Below, in pieces: positions 1 to 11,509 of a DNA stretch of 64,000 bases. The translations under genes and the position numbers were made by a program. The notes under the pieces are model-generated. The model did not search any database, had not been told where the DNA came from, and was given only the letters and a program-made list of their open reading frames with translations. The DNA is from Salvia splendens (taxonomy: Eukaryota > Streptophyta > Magnoliopsida > Lamiales > Lamiaceae): NCBI RefSeq assembly GCF_004379255.2, contig NC_056047.1:25248293-25312292 (forward strand). Reading direction: 5' to 3'. Position 1 is the first letter of the stretch. Each line of letters opens with the position of its first letter.

Positions 1-1516
1 TGTATGCCAAGTTTAGTAAATGTGAGTTTTGCTTGAATAAACTTTCTTGGTCATATAGTGACGGCTGATGAAATTCAAGTGGACCCAGCGAAGGTCGAGG
101 CGGTTCAAAATTGGAAATCACCGAAAACGCCGAGTGAAATCCGCAGTTTCTTGGGATTGGCGGGATACTACCGACGCTTCATCAAGGGATTCTCTAAAAT
201 TGCGAGACCGATGAAGCAACTGTTGAAGAAGGGAATCAAAGTAGTTTGGACGCCGGAATGCGAGGCGAGTTTCCAACAGTTGAAAGAGAAATTGACTACA
301 GCACCTGTCCTAGCGGTGTCGGAAACCGACAAGGACTTCGCTGTCTACACTGACGCATCGAAAGTAGGACTTGTATGCGTGTTAATGCAAGATGGGAAGA
401 TGATAGCGTATGCTTTCCAGCAATTGAGGTCGAACGAGCTGAACTTTCCAACTCATGACTTGGAGCTAGCAGCAGTAGTGCACGCACTAAAGATTTGGAG
501 ACATCATCTCTATGGAGTGAGATGCGAGATTTTTACGGATCACAAGAGTCTCAAGTACTTCTTCGAACAGAAGGAACTAAACATGCGACAACGACGTTGG
601 CTAGAGATCATGAAGGATTACGATTGTGGTATTCACTATCATCTGGGCAAGGCGAACGTGGTAGCCGATGCTTTGAGTAGGAAGAACCAACCGCAACTGG
701 TTTCTCTCCTAACTCAAGAGTAAATGTTGATCCGTGAGTTCGATAGGAAGCATTTGGAAATAGTGAAAGCGCCCGAGACAGTAGGAGGAACAATAGCGAC
801 GCTAGTAATTGAGTCAGACTTAAGAACCAAGATCATAGAAGCTCAACGACGTGATGAGAAGTTGGAAGAGACACTTGCGAAGGTGAGAACCGAGAAACAA
901 GACCACTTTCGTGAGGAGGCGGACAATGCTTTGACGTTCGATGGGTGTTTGTGTGTGCCAAACGATGAGGCGCTGAAAGGTGAGATTTTGAGTGAAGCAC
1001 ACGACACGCCTTACACTGCTCACCATGGAAGCACGAAGATGTATCGAGACTTGAAGCAACGTTTTTGGTGGAATGGAATGAAAGGTGATGTAGCATCGTG
1101 TGTGGAACGATGTCTAGCATGTCAATAAGTGAAGGCCTTACACCAACGACCGTATGAGAAATTGCAACCGCTCGAAATTCCCAAATGGAAGTGGGAGCAT
1201 TTAGCCATGGACTTCGTGACGGGATTACCAAACTCACCAAAGGGGAATACTACGATTTGGGTGATCATCGATCGACTCACTAAAAGCGCGCACTTCTTAC
1301 AGATTAGGATTACCTTTGGTTCGAACAAGTTAGCTAAGCTATGTAAGTGAGATTGTACGTTTGCATGGAGTGCCAAAGACCATTGTATCTGATCACGATA
1401 CGAAGTTCACGTCAAAATTTTTGATGAGTTTGCAACGGGAGCTAGGCACGAAATTAAACTTTAGCACTGCTTATCACCCTCAATCTGACGGACAATCGGA
1501 AAGGACGATTCAAACA
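1..1516 (+). pseudogene. gypsy-1 pol, 3' end of RT, RNase H and integrase (broken)
   Basis: The first bases read the RT thumb (YAKFSKCEF). A frameshift near 45 leads into the long frame from 58. That frame carries the RT/RNase H linker ([13 protein letters not shown]), RNase H (YTDASKVGL near residue 97; TDHKSLKY) and VADALSRK. In-frame stops interrupt it at 721-723 (after LTQE) and 1126-1128, where a Gln codon of the integrase zinc finger (CLACQ) has become TAA. The HHCC finger (H near 1018-1024, C near 1100-1118) and integrase core follow. A one-base loss near 1343 shifts frame, after which SDHDTKF and the SER motif hold the second Asp and the Glu of the DDE triad. The text stops abruptly at IQT where gypsy-2 inserted. 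Clearly a pseudogene. Confidence 0.9.
1512..1516 (+). repeat. Target-site duplication AAACA, left copy (gypsy-2)
   Basis: AAACA directly precedes the LTR end TGTCACGG at 1517 and recurs at 14730-14734 directly after the other end GGTGCTACA. Five bases is the usual duplication for Ty3/gypsy integrase. It fixes both borders of gypsy-2. Confidence 0.9.
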
Positions 1517-3490
1517 TGTCACGGCTACCCTTACTAAGGATAGTAAAGACGGGAAAATCGTGATTGGGGAAGGGACTAAGGAGCGGGGAAGAAGAAGGGG
1601 AAAACAATGAAAGACAACATCTTAAACAAAGCTTCAAAAGAAAAGTTTTAATTGATTAAATAATTAAGCAACGAGTTAATATCTCAAGGTAATTAATGTC
1701 ATAAAGTAGTGTAGAGCAAAACGAAAGACTTAATCAAAAACGATTCGAAACAAGGCAGTCTAGAGAGTCACAGGGAGACGCCAATGTATAAAGACACGAC
1801 GCATCCAGAATTTCTTAAGGCTCGACTCAACATCCACCGCAACATCACCGCTCAACCTGCACATAAAGAAAACATATGCAGGGCTACTCAGTAGACACAC
1901 GCCAAAATTTCACTCAGTTAAAAATTCGTGCCAAAATAAGATTGTTTGGTCAGTCAAACACGCGTCGGAACCTATTGTCCGAACACTACAGAAATCATGC
2001 TCAACATTCACAAACTAGGGTTTGTCTATCCTTCATCCACACACACATATCCATGCTTTCAACACATATTCATGCTTAAAAAATGACATCACAACCTTGA
2101 TTTCATATTTACACATAACATACACTAATGAATCATCCACAAATTCACATACACACATACATACACGCACATACACATACTTTCTCATGCAAACATCCTT
2201 CCCAACCGATTAATTTTTAGATCTACGATTTCTACACTCACTATATACATGAGGGGATCAAGAAACATGGATTCAATGGTAAGAAGGAGAAAGATGAATC
2301 AAAGTATACCTTTCTCTTGAAAAACAATCGGTAGGAATGACGAATGATGCGATTCCTCGATGAATCTTGAATTTCCAACTCTACAATGATGCAAGAACAA
2401 GGAATTGGTGAGGGATTGGTGGAGAAGGAGAGGAAGAGAGAAACGTGTGGTATGGAGAGAAGAGGGAGGCAAAAATATGAGGGCTAGGGCTAGGGTTCTT
2501 TTAATTTATAGTCTAGGATAAATCCCACAATAAAGCAATTAAAATTGTGGAAGAATAAAATAGAGACCACTGAGTAAATCCCACCATTAAATAGAAAATA
2601 GGCGGGAAGTATGTGGGGGAGTAATTTTCTAAAATTTCTATTTAATTAGCATAGTTATTTATTTGGTATTTACTTGGAGAGAAAGATACTCACAAAATAG
2701 GTAAAAAGGTATTGAGTATCTCATAAATAAGGTAACAAAATAATTCAAGCATCTCCAAGTGGGGAAATAAAAAGGGGCGTGTATAATGGGAAAAATCAAG
2801 GAAAAATACTTAAATCCTCAAATCAAATAAATAGGATTTAAATTTGGTAATTTCTTGTAGGAAAAAACTCCCACAAAATAGGTAACAAATAAATTAATCA
2901 CACAAGTATATGAAAGGCATATAGGAAAAAATTATGAGGTTTTAGGGAAAGAAAGAATCAAATCCTAATTAACATAGGATATGGAGAGATTTGGCAAGAT
3001 TTGGAAAGATTTAATTGGACTTTAATTCAAGGAAAGAGATAAACAAGATACCAATTAAATCTGCAAAAAATAATTCACTCTCCTAATTAATAGGAGATTT
3101 CAAAAATCTCAAGGGATGGTCAAGGGGTCGAAAATCCTGTAGAATAGCATAGGGATAATTTGGTTTGGATTTAATTTGGATAAATATCCCAAAGTAATTA
3201 ATTAAATCCAAGAAAGAAAGTATTATTTTCAATAAATAGGAGGGCCGAAAATTTCAAATAAAATGGCTAGAATGATTATGCATTATCCCATTTAAGTTAA
3301 TTCACACATTGGAAGCTTAATCACATTAACTTACATAACTCACAACAACTAATTTCACATAATTAACTCAAACACATAGAGACTCAATTTCCACAAAAGA
3401 AATTCTCATTCAACATCCACAGTAATTAAAATAAAATAAGCCATCAAATAAAAATAATTTAAAAAAGTCACAATTTTTTGGGGTGCTGTA
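1517..3490 (-). repeat. gypsy-2 LTR (3' LTR in sense), internally deleted
   Basis: Plus-strand start TGTCACGG, end GGGGTGCTGTA, where the last bases should be TACA; a point change has damaged the end. Compared with the other LTR it lacks about 1.1 kb: after ACACACGCCAAAAT near 1908 it jumps to text found at about 5393 in the other copy. The deletion joint lies at a short shared CAAAAT word, which suits illegitimate recombination. The 3' half (2160-3490) is AT-rich and matches 13407-14729 closely. No gene is present; short ORFs here are chance. Confidence 0.88.
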
Positions 3491-3885
3491 TTCTTTCCCT
3501 CTTAACAGAAATTTGGTCCCGAAATTTGGTTGTCTTCCATAAACAATTCGGGGTACTTCTATTCCATCCTATCTTCTCAAACATAGCACACATTTACAAC
3601 ATCATGTCACTCATGCTCATGTTCCAACATAATAGTATCATCACATTAGCATATTCACACATAACTTTCATACACATGCATACTCTTGCCAAAACATCCT
3701 TATCATCACATCATCGATTTCACATTCTTTCAACAATTTAAAACATACCTCACTTTCTTTTGGTTGAGCGTGATGCTTCGGATGTTGAGCCTTCGTGACA
3801 CTTCTAGTCTAGGGGTACTAATCTAGACTTAAATTGAAAGAAGACTCTCGGACCAGAGCGAAAGAACGAAGCTCTGATACCACTT
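3491..3885 (-). other. gypsy-2 internal body with polypurine tract and remnant pol tail
   Basis: Read on the minus strand, 3503-3491 is AAGAGGGAAAGAA, a purine tract against the 3' LTR. It follows text (around 3500-3540) that resembles the untranslated tail of gypsy-1 pol near 15462-15500. The remaining roughly 330 bp are AT-rich with no domain. This is far too short for gag or pol, so the element is a non-autonomous deletion derivative. Confidence 0.8.
3871..3882 (-). other. gypsy-2 primer-binding site (initiator tRNA-Met)
   Basis: On the minus strand the bases read TGGTATCAGAGC, complementary to the 3' end of plant initiator tRNA-Met. They sit three bases from the LTR end CCGTGACA. This is the standard minus-strand DNA priming site for plant LTR retrotransposons and fixes the element's orientation. 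Confidence 0.92.
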
Positions 3886-5578
3886 TGTCACGGCCGCCCT
3901 TACTAAGGATAGTAAAGACAGGGAAATCGTGAGTAGGGAAGGGACTAAAGAGCGGGGAAGAAGAGGGGAAACAATGAAAGACAACATCTTAAAAAAAGCT
4001 TCAAAAGAAAAATTTTAATCGATTAAACAATTAAGCAGCGGGTTAATATCTCAAGGTAATTAATGTCATAAAGTAGTGTAGAGCAAAACAAAAGACTTAA
4101 TCAAAAACGATTCGAAACAAGGCAGCGGAATAAAGGTGTCTAGAGAGTCACAGGGAGACGCCTATGTATAAAGACACGACGCATCCGGAATTTCTTAAGG
4201 CTCGACTCAACATCCGCCACAACATCACCGCTCAACCTGCACATAAAGAAAACATATGCAGGACTACTCAGTGGACACACGCCAAAATATTTGATAAAAG
4301 TTATGTCATCCATACCATAGTGAACTCGAGTTTTAACATTTTAGAAAAGAATATCATCGAGTATCACAAAATATTTTTGTAGACTGGCCAGTCAAAACAA
4401 TCTCCCCACTTTCTCCACAATCAATCAATCACATCCTCTTACCATAGTGAGACGAAAGTGTGTCCACACTATTCGCCCACGAGACTGGCCAACTAGCAAG
4501 GACGGCTGCCGATCCCACCTGTGTACACAGCCTGACAGGGTTTGCGGTCCTACTCAGACCCGAATTCGTTTCACACATAGCCATATAGCCTAACGGAGCA
4601 AGCTCAAACGAACTAGGCATCAGGCAACAATCTCAACATCAAAACAATCATGGCATGACATAACACTTTAAACCACCCTTATATCTCCAATATCATAATT
4701 TTGAAACGTAAAAGAGTTTTAGTAAAGAAATCCCACCTCGATTGCTTACCAACACGGTTCACAACTTTATTGAAATCCTTGCTCTTCGTACCCACGTACG
4801 CACAACAACCCTTATCAACATCATAACCACATAATAAAACACAATCAGTTTTCTATCAACACATTACTCATGCATGCCCTATGGTTCCTTTATTCATTTT
4901 CTCATATTGCCCATCCCAACGTTCATCATCATAAACGATACGAACCCTTTGGCATACATCAACGTGCAACGCATAATCACATCATAGGATAAGTTCTTAC
5001 TCACACATGTATCATGTATTTCATTCAAAACTTGCCAACAAGACTGTTTCAATCAAGACATGAATCTGGCAGAACAGCGCAATCATTTTGTAAAAATCAT
5101 TAAAAATCCATCCGATATCATTTGAAGCTAAAATTTGGTCACCACATAGGAGACACATCAAGGTTCATCCAGTTAAAAATCCACGCCAAAATCACATCTT
5201 TAGGTCAGTCAAAAACAAAAATTCATCTTTCGTCAAAAGAGGCTGAAATTTTGACACAACACATAAGACACTTAAAATTTCAATCAGTTAAAAATTCGTG
5301 CTAAAATAAGATCGTTTGGTCGGTCAAACTCGCGTCGTAACCTACTGTCTGAAAGAGACTGAAATTTTGACACAACACAAAAGACATTTAAAATTTCACT
5401 CAGTTAAAAATTCGTGCCAAAATAAGATTATTTGGTCGGTCAAACACGCGTCGGAACCTACTGTCCGAACGCCACAGAAATCATGCTCAACATTCACAAA
5501 CTAGGGTTTGTCTATCCTTCATCCACACACACATATTCATGATTTCAACACATATTCATGCTTCAAAAATGACATCAC
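3886..5578 (-). repeat. gypsy-2 second LTR (5' LTR in sense), part 1
   Basis: Starts TGTCACGG at 3886 and carries the full-length middle part that the other LTR has lost (4289-5392). It breaks at 5578, where the copia LTR begins, and resumes at 13407. Text at 4480-4620 recurs in reverse in the gypsy-1 LTR. No promoter was assigned with confidence. Confidence 0.85.
5120..5480 (+). repeat. Threefold repeat of about 115 bp inside gypsy-2 LTR
   Basis: Three diverged copies start near 5120, 5235 and 5350. They share AAATTTTGACACAACACA, CAGTTAAAAATTCGTGC and TTGGTCGGTCAAAC. The same modules recur in reverse in the gypsy-1 LTR at about 40030-40330, so the repeat predates the split of the two families. 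Length variation here explains part of the LTR size differences. Confidence 0.75.
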
Positions 5579-7047
5579 TGTTAGGGTTTTGTATACTAGA
5601 AATCTCCTTTCGAGTGATTGGATACTGTAAAACTCTAATGGTTATTTTCCAATAAATGCAACATATTATTTTTGTCATAATGTTGTTATGTTTTACATTT
5701 AATGGTTGTTTATTGCATATTTAAATGTATGAGCAAACGTAACAAAGTCTAAGTCTTTGTTTTAGTAGACCGGTTGTGGGCGTCGTCCAATTTAAGGTAA
5801 CACGGTCAGTTCTAAACAAAGAAAAATAAGAATTTCACAACCTAGATAGGCCTAGACTACCTATCGCGAAAGGTTGCAATGTCAGTCCGATTATTTCTAA
5901 ACCTTATTGAAATAAGATGACGTTGGTGTGGTATAGCACTGAATGGATCTAACAGCAAGACGAGTCTTTATGCTATCTACTGAAAGATGAGGTCTTGAGA
6001 ATTAATTTCTTAATCAATGTACGTTAGCATTGAGCATACGATATTGAGTATCCACTACTTTGACTTACCAAAGATGCGGGTTTTTCGTAACCCAACGATC
6101 CAGGTATATTGGGTAGTGGTGATCATTATCTAGAGGTGCTAGGATTGCTATTATGTTGAAACGTGCGCGAGGAGAGTCTCGTTTGATAACATCCACAAGA
6201 GGAGCTCAAAATGAGGTTTTATTATTCGGAACCTAGCTAGTTGGAGTTTGATTACTCTATGAATAATAAATAAGAGTTTCTTGCTAAGTCCACTCTTGGA
6301 ATTCGAAATATGTTAATTAATTAAGTCTATAGCAGACATTAATTAATTAATGGATGTTTCCATCTTAAGAGCGGCAAATAAATCAAATACAATTAAAGGA
6401 AACCCGGAATACTTGTAATTTCGGATTTGGAAGGCAGTGCAATATTACTTTTGTAGTGGCTGCTCGTAATATTCCAATATAAGCTTATATTAAATTGTGG
6501 GTTCAATTTAATTATTAAAAAGCTAATTGGGTGAGGCCTGTTCCAGATTCTTCCTTAGATCCCTGACTGGGCCCAATATGTGACTTAAATAAATAGGAGA
6601 ATAAAAGAGACAGAAAACACAACAATTATTTTGTCAAATTTTCGCCCCCCCCCCTCTAAAGAGTGATTTTCGAAAATTGTGCTCTCCTCCGTGAGCTGAG
6701 TTCTGTCTTCCATTATTCGAGTCCTAGTACGTTGGTCAGATTTGCCCACACAAATATCAGTGTATAGTCCGGGACACCAGTCAGAAGATCCGAGGTCTTG
6801 TATTGAAGATCTTCACGTGGAGACGGAGCAAGCCATCAACGATTCTTGATTGAATCAACGAGGTAAATTGGCTAATTCCGTAGTAAGCATGTTTTAGGAA
6901 TTTTATGTGCTAAAGCATGTTTTAATTCAAGTTATGAGCATGATACATGTGATAATTACGCGAATAGATTTTGTCTAAATAATCTGCTAAATAGATCAAA
7001 TTCATGTGATCCGTTTTTTCCGCACGCTTCCGCTGCCAGCCCCTTCA
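5579..7047 (+). repeat. copia 5' LTR
   Basis: Starts TGTTAGGGTTTTG and ends CCCCTTCA two bases before the primer site; 1469 bp, with TG/CA ends. Its first 291 bp match 13116-13406 with few differences by eye. An A/T-rich TAAATAAATAGGAG stretch near 6587 could be the TATA region, followed by a C-run at 6643-6653; I could not settle the start site. Confidence 0.9.
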
Positions 7048-7049
7048 GT

Positions 7050-7062
7050 TGGTATCAGAGCC
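7050..7062 (+). other. copia primer-binding site (initiator tRNA-Met)
   Basis: TGGTATCAGAGCC follows the LTR end by two bases and is complementary to the 3' end of initiator tRNA-Met. Confidence 0.93.
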
Positions 7063-7163
7063 AGTCTTTGGCTCTGATTATTTGGATTTAAATTTCGCGA
7101 AATTCATGTATGCATGTATTATTTGATTGCGAAGCATGTTCTTGGTGTTTTGTTTAATTAATT

Positions 7164-7865
7164 ATGCATGATGAACTCAAGAACTATCGAATCAAAGAAC
7201 TTGAATTGCTCGAACGCACCATGTGCGATCGAGATAGGGATGTCGAGACAGTGGGAGCCAGGAGCCGTGATCACGGGGTGACGCGCAAACGAGTGGGGAC
7301 TCGTGCGCGCCGCCGGCCGAGACCACACGCTCCAAACGGAACCCGGGTCAAGGTCGACACGACAGTGACTGGCGCGGAGTGGTGGCTCGTCCGAGAGCCA
7401 CCGAGACACCGCGAGACGCCGGGCCGAACCCTAGGCGGAAGGTCCGAGCTGGACGAGAGCGGGCGCGCCACCGTGCGCGCAGCTGGCCGAGAGCTCGCGA
7501 CACCTGACGGCTCGGAGGGTCGAGCCGGGCGCCGAGACGCTGGCAGAGAAGCGTCGGCACCCGTCGAGCAGGGCGCCGAGACGCTGGCCGAGAGGCGCGC
7601 GCCGCTGCCCGCGCGCCTGGCCGAGAAGCGTCGGTACCCAACGAGCCGAGACGCCGAGACAGGCGTGGAGCAGCTGGCCGAGAGGCGCGTACCGCCGTGT
7701 GCGCGCCTGGCCGAGAAGCTGCGACACCCGACGAGCCAGGCGGCCGAGACGCTAGCGCGCCACCTGCGCGCCGGTGTCCGAGACGCTGCATGCGTCGTGA
7801 TTCGACGACGAATTCGTCGGATCTTCGTCGTTCATCGTTCGTTCGAACCTCGTACGATGAGATAA
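7164..7865 (+). CDS. GC-rich, Arg-rich repetitive ORF in copia leader, unknown
   Basis: A 233-codon ORF with its own ATG lies between the primer site and gag, where copia elements normally have only a short leader. Codons about 12-215 come from a sharply GC-rich block (about 7200-7830) inside otherwise AT-rich DNA. The block repeats GAGACGCTGGCCGAGAGGCG-type units. The product is rich in Arg, Ala and Glu (LAERRAPLPARLAEK and LAERRVPPCARLAEK) with no domain I recognise. The opposite strand is also open for 147 codons, as expected in GC-rich repeats, so coding is unproven. It could be a captured segment or a structured RNA leader. Confidence 0.35.
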   Translation: MHDELKNYRIKELELLERTMCDRDRDVETVGARSRDHGVTRKRVGTRARRRPRPHAPNGTRVKVDTTVTGAEWWLVREPPRHRETPGRTLGGRSELDESGRATVRAAGRELATPDGSEGRAGRRDAGREASAPVEQGAETLAERRAPLPARLAEKRRYPTSRDAETGVEQLAERRVPPCARLAEKLRHPTSQAAETLARHLRAGVRDAACVVIRRRIRRIFVVHRSFEPRTMR

Positions 7866-9085
7866 CGATGAAAGATTATTTTAATGATTATTTAATTATT
7901 TTATTAAAAGATATCATTAAAATATTATTATTTATTGGAAATAAAATCTTTTTGGAAGATTTACCTTGATTTTAGGAATATTTTTATTATTATCTATATC
8001 TATGGAAATAAATAATATTATTTTATTCCTAGATGATATAGATGAGAATAATTTAATAGTTTCCTAATATTTATCTAGATTTAAGGAATATTTTTATTAT
8101 TTTCTATATCTATGGAAATAAATAATAATATTTTGATTCCTAGATGATATGGATAAGAATAATTTAATAGTTTCCTAATATTTATATATCTAAGATCCTA
8201 AAAGGGATAGATATGTATGAATACATTAAATAATGAAATATCTCTTCCTAATCTTGAACATGGAATTAATTTGAATTTAATTTTTCATGTCTTATTAAGA
8301 ATTAAATAATTTGTTTATTTTAGATATACCTTATAGTAGACATGAATAAGAATTATATTCTAGAACAATAATTTCCTAAAGGAAGATACCAATTAATAAA
8401 AGATTTAATTATCCAGTAGATTAAATACCAACAGAATTTAATTAAGCCTTAAACTGCCTCAAGGCTAAGGATAATTAAAGTAAAACCATAACCAAAAATA
8501 TCTAAGCTATAATTACGAACTCAACGTTTGTATATGGTCTTCATCAATTGGTCTGCAATTTATGAAGCCTTTTTCTAATATTATCGCCACCTGCTCTGTG
8601 GGGACAATAATCCCAAGAAAATAGCAAGTTCATGAGGGCGGGCTTCTCAAATATAAATAGCGTGAACTAGAATGTAGTTTCCAATATTATCGCCACCTGC
8701 TCTGTGGGGACAATAATCCTAAGAAACTGCGAGATTCAGAAGTTCACACAGGATTTATGAGATAGCTTGATCTTGTTAGCAGCACACAAGCATTGTTATG
8801 GGAGTGTGTTGTAGAAATGAGACTCTGTAATGCTAAATTCGGTGGTCTTGCTTAGGCAACATTAGGCGGCCATGCCACTCTGTGGTCTCTGGACTATTCG
8901 TCGGTGTTGTGACCAGTAAAATTGTAAGATTTTAATGCGTATTGACTTCCTCTGGAGGGTACAAAATTTTAATTTTACAGTTGTAAGATTTTGAAAAGTT
9001 TTATGGTTAATCTAATCAAACTTCTTACATAAGTTTATGACAATAGTAAAATACTCTGTTTTGCAGTACAAATCAAATCGTCAAT
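7866..9085 (+). other. copia leader, AT-rich, with two internal duplications
   Basis: No gene. Two imperfect direct repeats occur. One of about 115 bp (near 7970-8085 and 8087-8200) shares TATCTATGGAAATAAATAAT. The other, of about 45 bp (8575-8620 and 8682-8726), shares ATTATCGCCACCTGCTCTGT. A TATAAATAG at 8652-8660 lies between the latter copies, 430 bp before gag, and could be an internal promoter, but this is only a word match. Confidence 0.6.
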
Positions 9086-11068
9086 ATGTCATTCAATCCT
9101 CTTTCCGCAATTCTCAAAGAAAATAAACTCAAGGGCCAAAATTACATAGAATGGAAACAAAATTTGGACATCGTTCTCAAAGCAGATGAGTACATCTTTG
9201 TGCTCACCACCCCTCGACCTCCAGTGCCAGCGGCTACCACTGCGGCAGGAGTCAGAGATGCACACAGACGGTGGCATAAGGCGAATGAGATGGCTAAGTG
9301 CTACATGTTGGCATCTATGTCTTCAGTACTCAAGCATCAGCATTCAGCCATGGAAACAACCGCTGAGATTATGCAGAATCTCAAAAATCTTTTTGGTACT
9401 CAGAATCAAACGGCGAAGTCTCAAGCCTTTTGGAGTATCATGTCGAAGACAATGAAGGAAGGCTCGTCTGTGAGGGACCATGTCCTCGAGATGATGGGCC
9501 ACCTCAACCAAATTGAGGTCTTGGGGGGGACGATCGATCCCGAGTCCCAGGTGACTATCATCCTTCAAAGTCTTCCCCCTAGCTTCCAACAGTTCAAGCT
9601 CAACTTCGAGATGAACAAAAGGAATTACACCTTGGCAGAGTTGTTGACTGAACTTCAGTCGGTAGAGGACCTTATGGTCCAGGGTAAGGCGGCCATGATG
9701 ACTTCGGCGCCTCGTTCCTCTGGCTTAAAGCCTAGCAAAGGAAAAAGGCAGGCACCGAACTCAGGACCGGCCAAGATAGCTAAGGGAAAGAAGAAGAAGA
9801 GGGCTAACAAGAAGCCCACGGGGAAGTGTTTCAAGTGTGGAGAAAAGGGGCATTGGAAGCCAGACTGTCCTAAACGGGGCAAGGCTACAGGTATGCACCA
9901 AGCTCTAGTTGTCGAGTCTTGTTTGACTTCGACATCAATTTGCACTTGGGTTATTGACACAGGAGCCACTGATCATATTTGTTTTTATCCTGACTTAATG
10001 CAGGTGACAAGACGGCTACATGATCGTGAGATCGAAGTCCAGCTGGGCGACGCTACCAAAGTGGCGGCCGTTGCAGTGGGAGACATTTATTTGCATTTTA
10101 GTAGTGATAGATTTTTGATTTTGAAGAATGTTTTGTTGATACCTTCTTTTAGAAGAAATTTAATTTCAGTTTCTAAATTGGTTTATGATGGATATTCGAT
10201 TTCTTTCAATGACAACTGCGTTATTAAGAAAGATGGTTCTTATATCTGTCGTGGTATCATGGAAAACAATCTGTACACAATCACTTCTACACAGTTTAAT
10301 AATCGCAAATCAGAACTCAATACAACATCGAAAATTTCAAATAAACGAAAAGAACCTTCAAATTCAATGAACGAAACGTACTTGTGGCACCTTAGACTTG
10401 GTCATGCCAATGAAAGGAGGATCCATTCTCTTGTTCAACAAGATCTTATCAAAGGTCTAGAGGAGGAACCTTTTCATAAGTGTGAGTCATGCTTAGAAGG
10501 CAAGATGACCAAGAGGCCTTTTAAGTCTAAGGGCAATAGGTCCAAGGAAGTACTTGAGCTCGTTCATTCCGATGTATGTGGACCAATGTCAACTGAGGCA
10601 AGAGGTGGTTTTCGATACTTCATCATATTTATTGATGACTTCTCGAAAATTGGATATGTCTACTTGATGCGTCACAAGTCAGAGTCTTTTGACAAGTTTA
10701 AAGACTTTAAGACTCTTGTGGAGAAGTATCATGGGAAGAATATCAAATGCCTACGATCTGATCGTGGAGGCGAATACCTCAGTGCCGAATTTTTGGACTA
10801 CTTATCGGAAGTGGGAATTCAATCCCAACTGACTGCGCCGGGCACGCCCCAGCAGAATGGCGTGGCTGAAAGAAGGAACAGGACCTTATTAAACATGGTT
10901 CGATTGATGATGAGTTATGCACGTCTGCCTATTTCGTTTTGGGGACATGCCTTGCTTTCCGCAAGTCACATTTTAGACAATTTACCATCAAAATCCGTAC
11001 CTAAAACTCCATATGAGTTGTGGACTGGGCGTAAGCCCAATCTAGCACATCTCAAGGTTTGGGGTTGA
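9086..11068 (+). pseudogene. copia gag, protease and integrase (ends at a premature stop)
   Basis: 660 codons from an ATG at 9086. Residues 1-245 form the copia gag with a Lys-rich tail. A CCHC zinc knuckle (CFKCGEKGHWKPDC) starts near residue 248. The aspartic protease motif DTGATDH is at 291. The pre-integrase finger (HLRLGH with CESCLEGK) follows. The integrase triad is at about D496, D559 and E595, giving the DD(35)E spacing of copia. The frame ends at TGA 11066-11068 inside the conserved KVWG motif, where a Cys codon is expected, and the same frame continues afterwards. All motifs to that point are intact, so a single nonsense change separates this from an open frame. The product would have packaged, cleaved and integrated the element. 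Confidence 0.93.
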
Positions 11069-11509
11069 CCGGCTCATGTATTGGAAAAGGATCCAACTAA
11101 GCTAGGATCTAGGACGGAGGTATGTTTGTTTATAGGTTACCCCAAAGGAACGAAAGGTTATGAATTCTTTAGTCTCCGAGATAAGAAAGTCATTGTGAGC
11201 ACTCACGCGACATTCTTAGAGGAAGACTATGTAATGAATCATAAACCCAGCAGTGAAGTGGCTCTTGATGAGCTTACTTCAGTCACAAGTTCCATTAACC
11301 AAGAACAAGTACCAAGTGTACAAACAATTCCCGAAACTTCAACTTCTACTCAAAATATTGTAGTGCCGTGCCGCAGTGGGAGGGTCTCACATGAGCCCGA
11401 CAGATACATTGGTTTGGGAGAATCTATGGATCACTCCTCGGACAACAATGTATTAGATCCCTGGAACTTGCGGAGGCGCAGGCAGATATCGATCATTGCG
11501 AATGAGTAA
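11069..11509 (+). pseudogene. copia integrase C-terminal region and RT linker
   Basis: In frame with the upstream gag-integrase frame. It reads the conserved copia integrase tail (FIGYPKGTKGYEF) and the variable linker before RT. It ends at TAA 11507-11509. The RT frame restarts at 11509-11515 in another frame (AMDSELQSM), so an indel lies near 11505. Confidence 0.88.

Noticed and set aside
4429..4620. 63-codon minus-strand ORF in the gypsy-2 LTR
   Set aside because: Lies in a conserved LTR stretch shared with gypsy-1, where the frame is not kept.
7348..7791. Minus-strand ORFs of 98-147 codons opposite the GC-rich copia leader block
   Set aside because: High GC and repeats keep the reverse strand open; no start context or domain, and antisense to the element.
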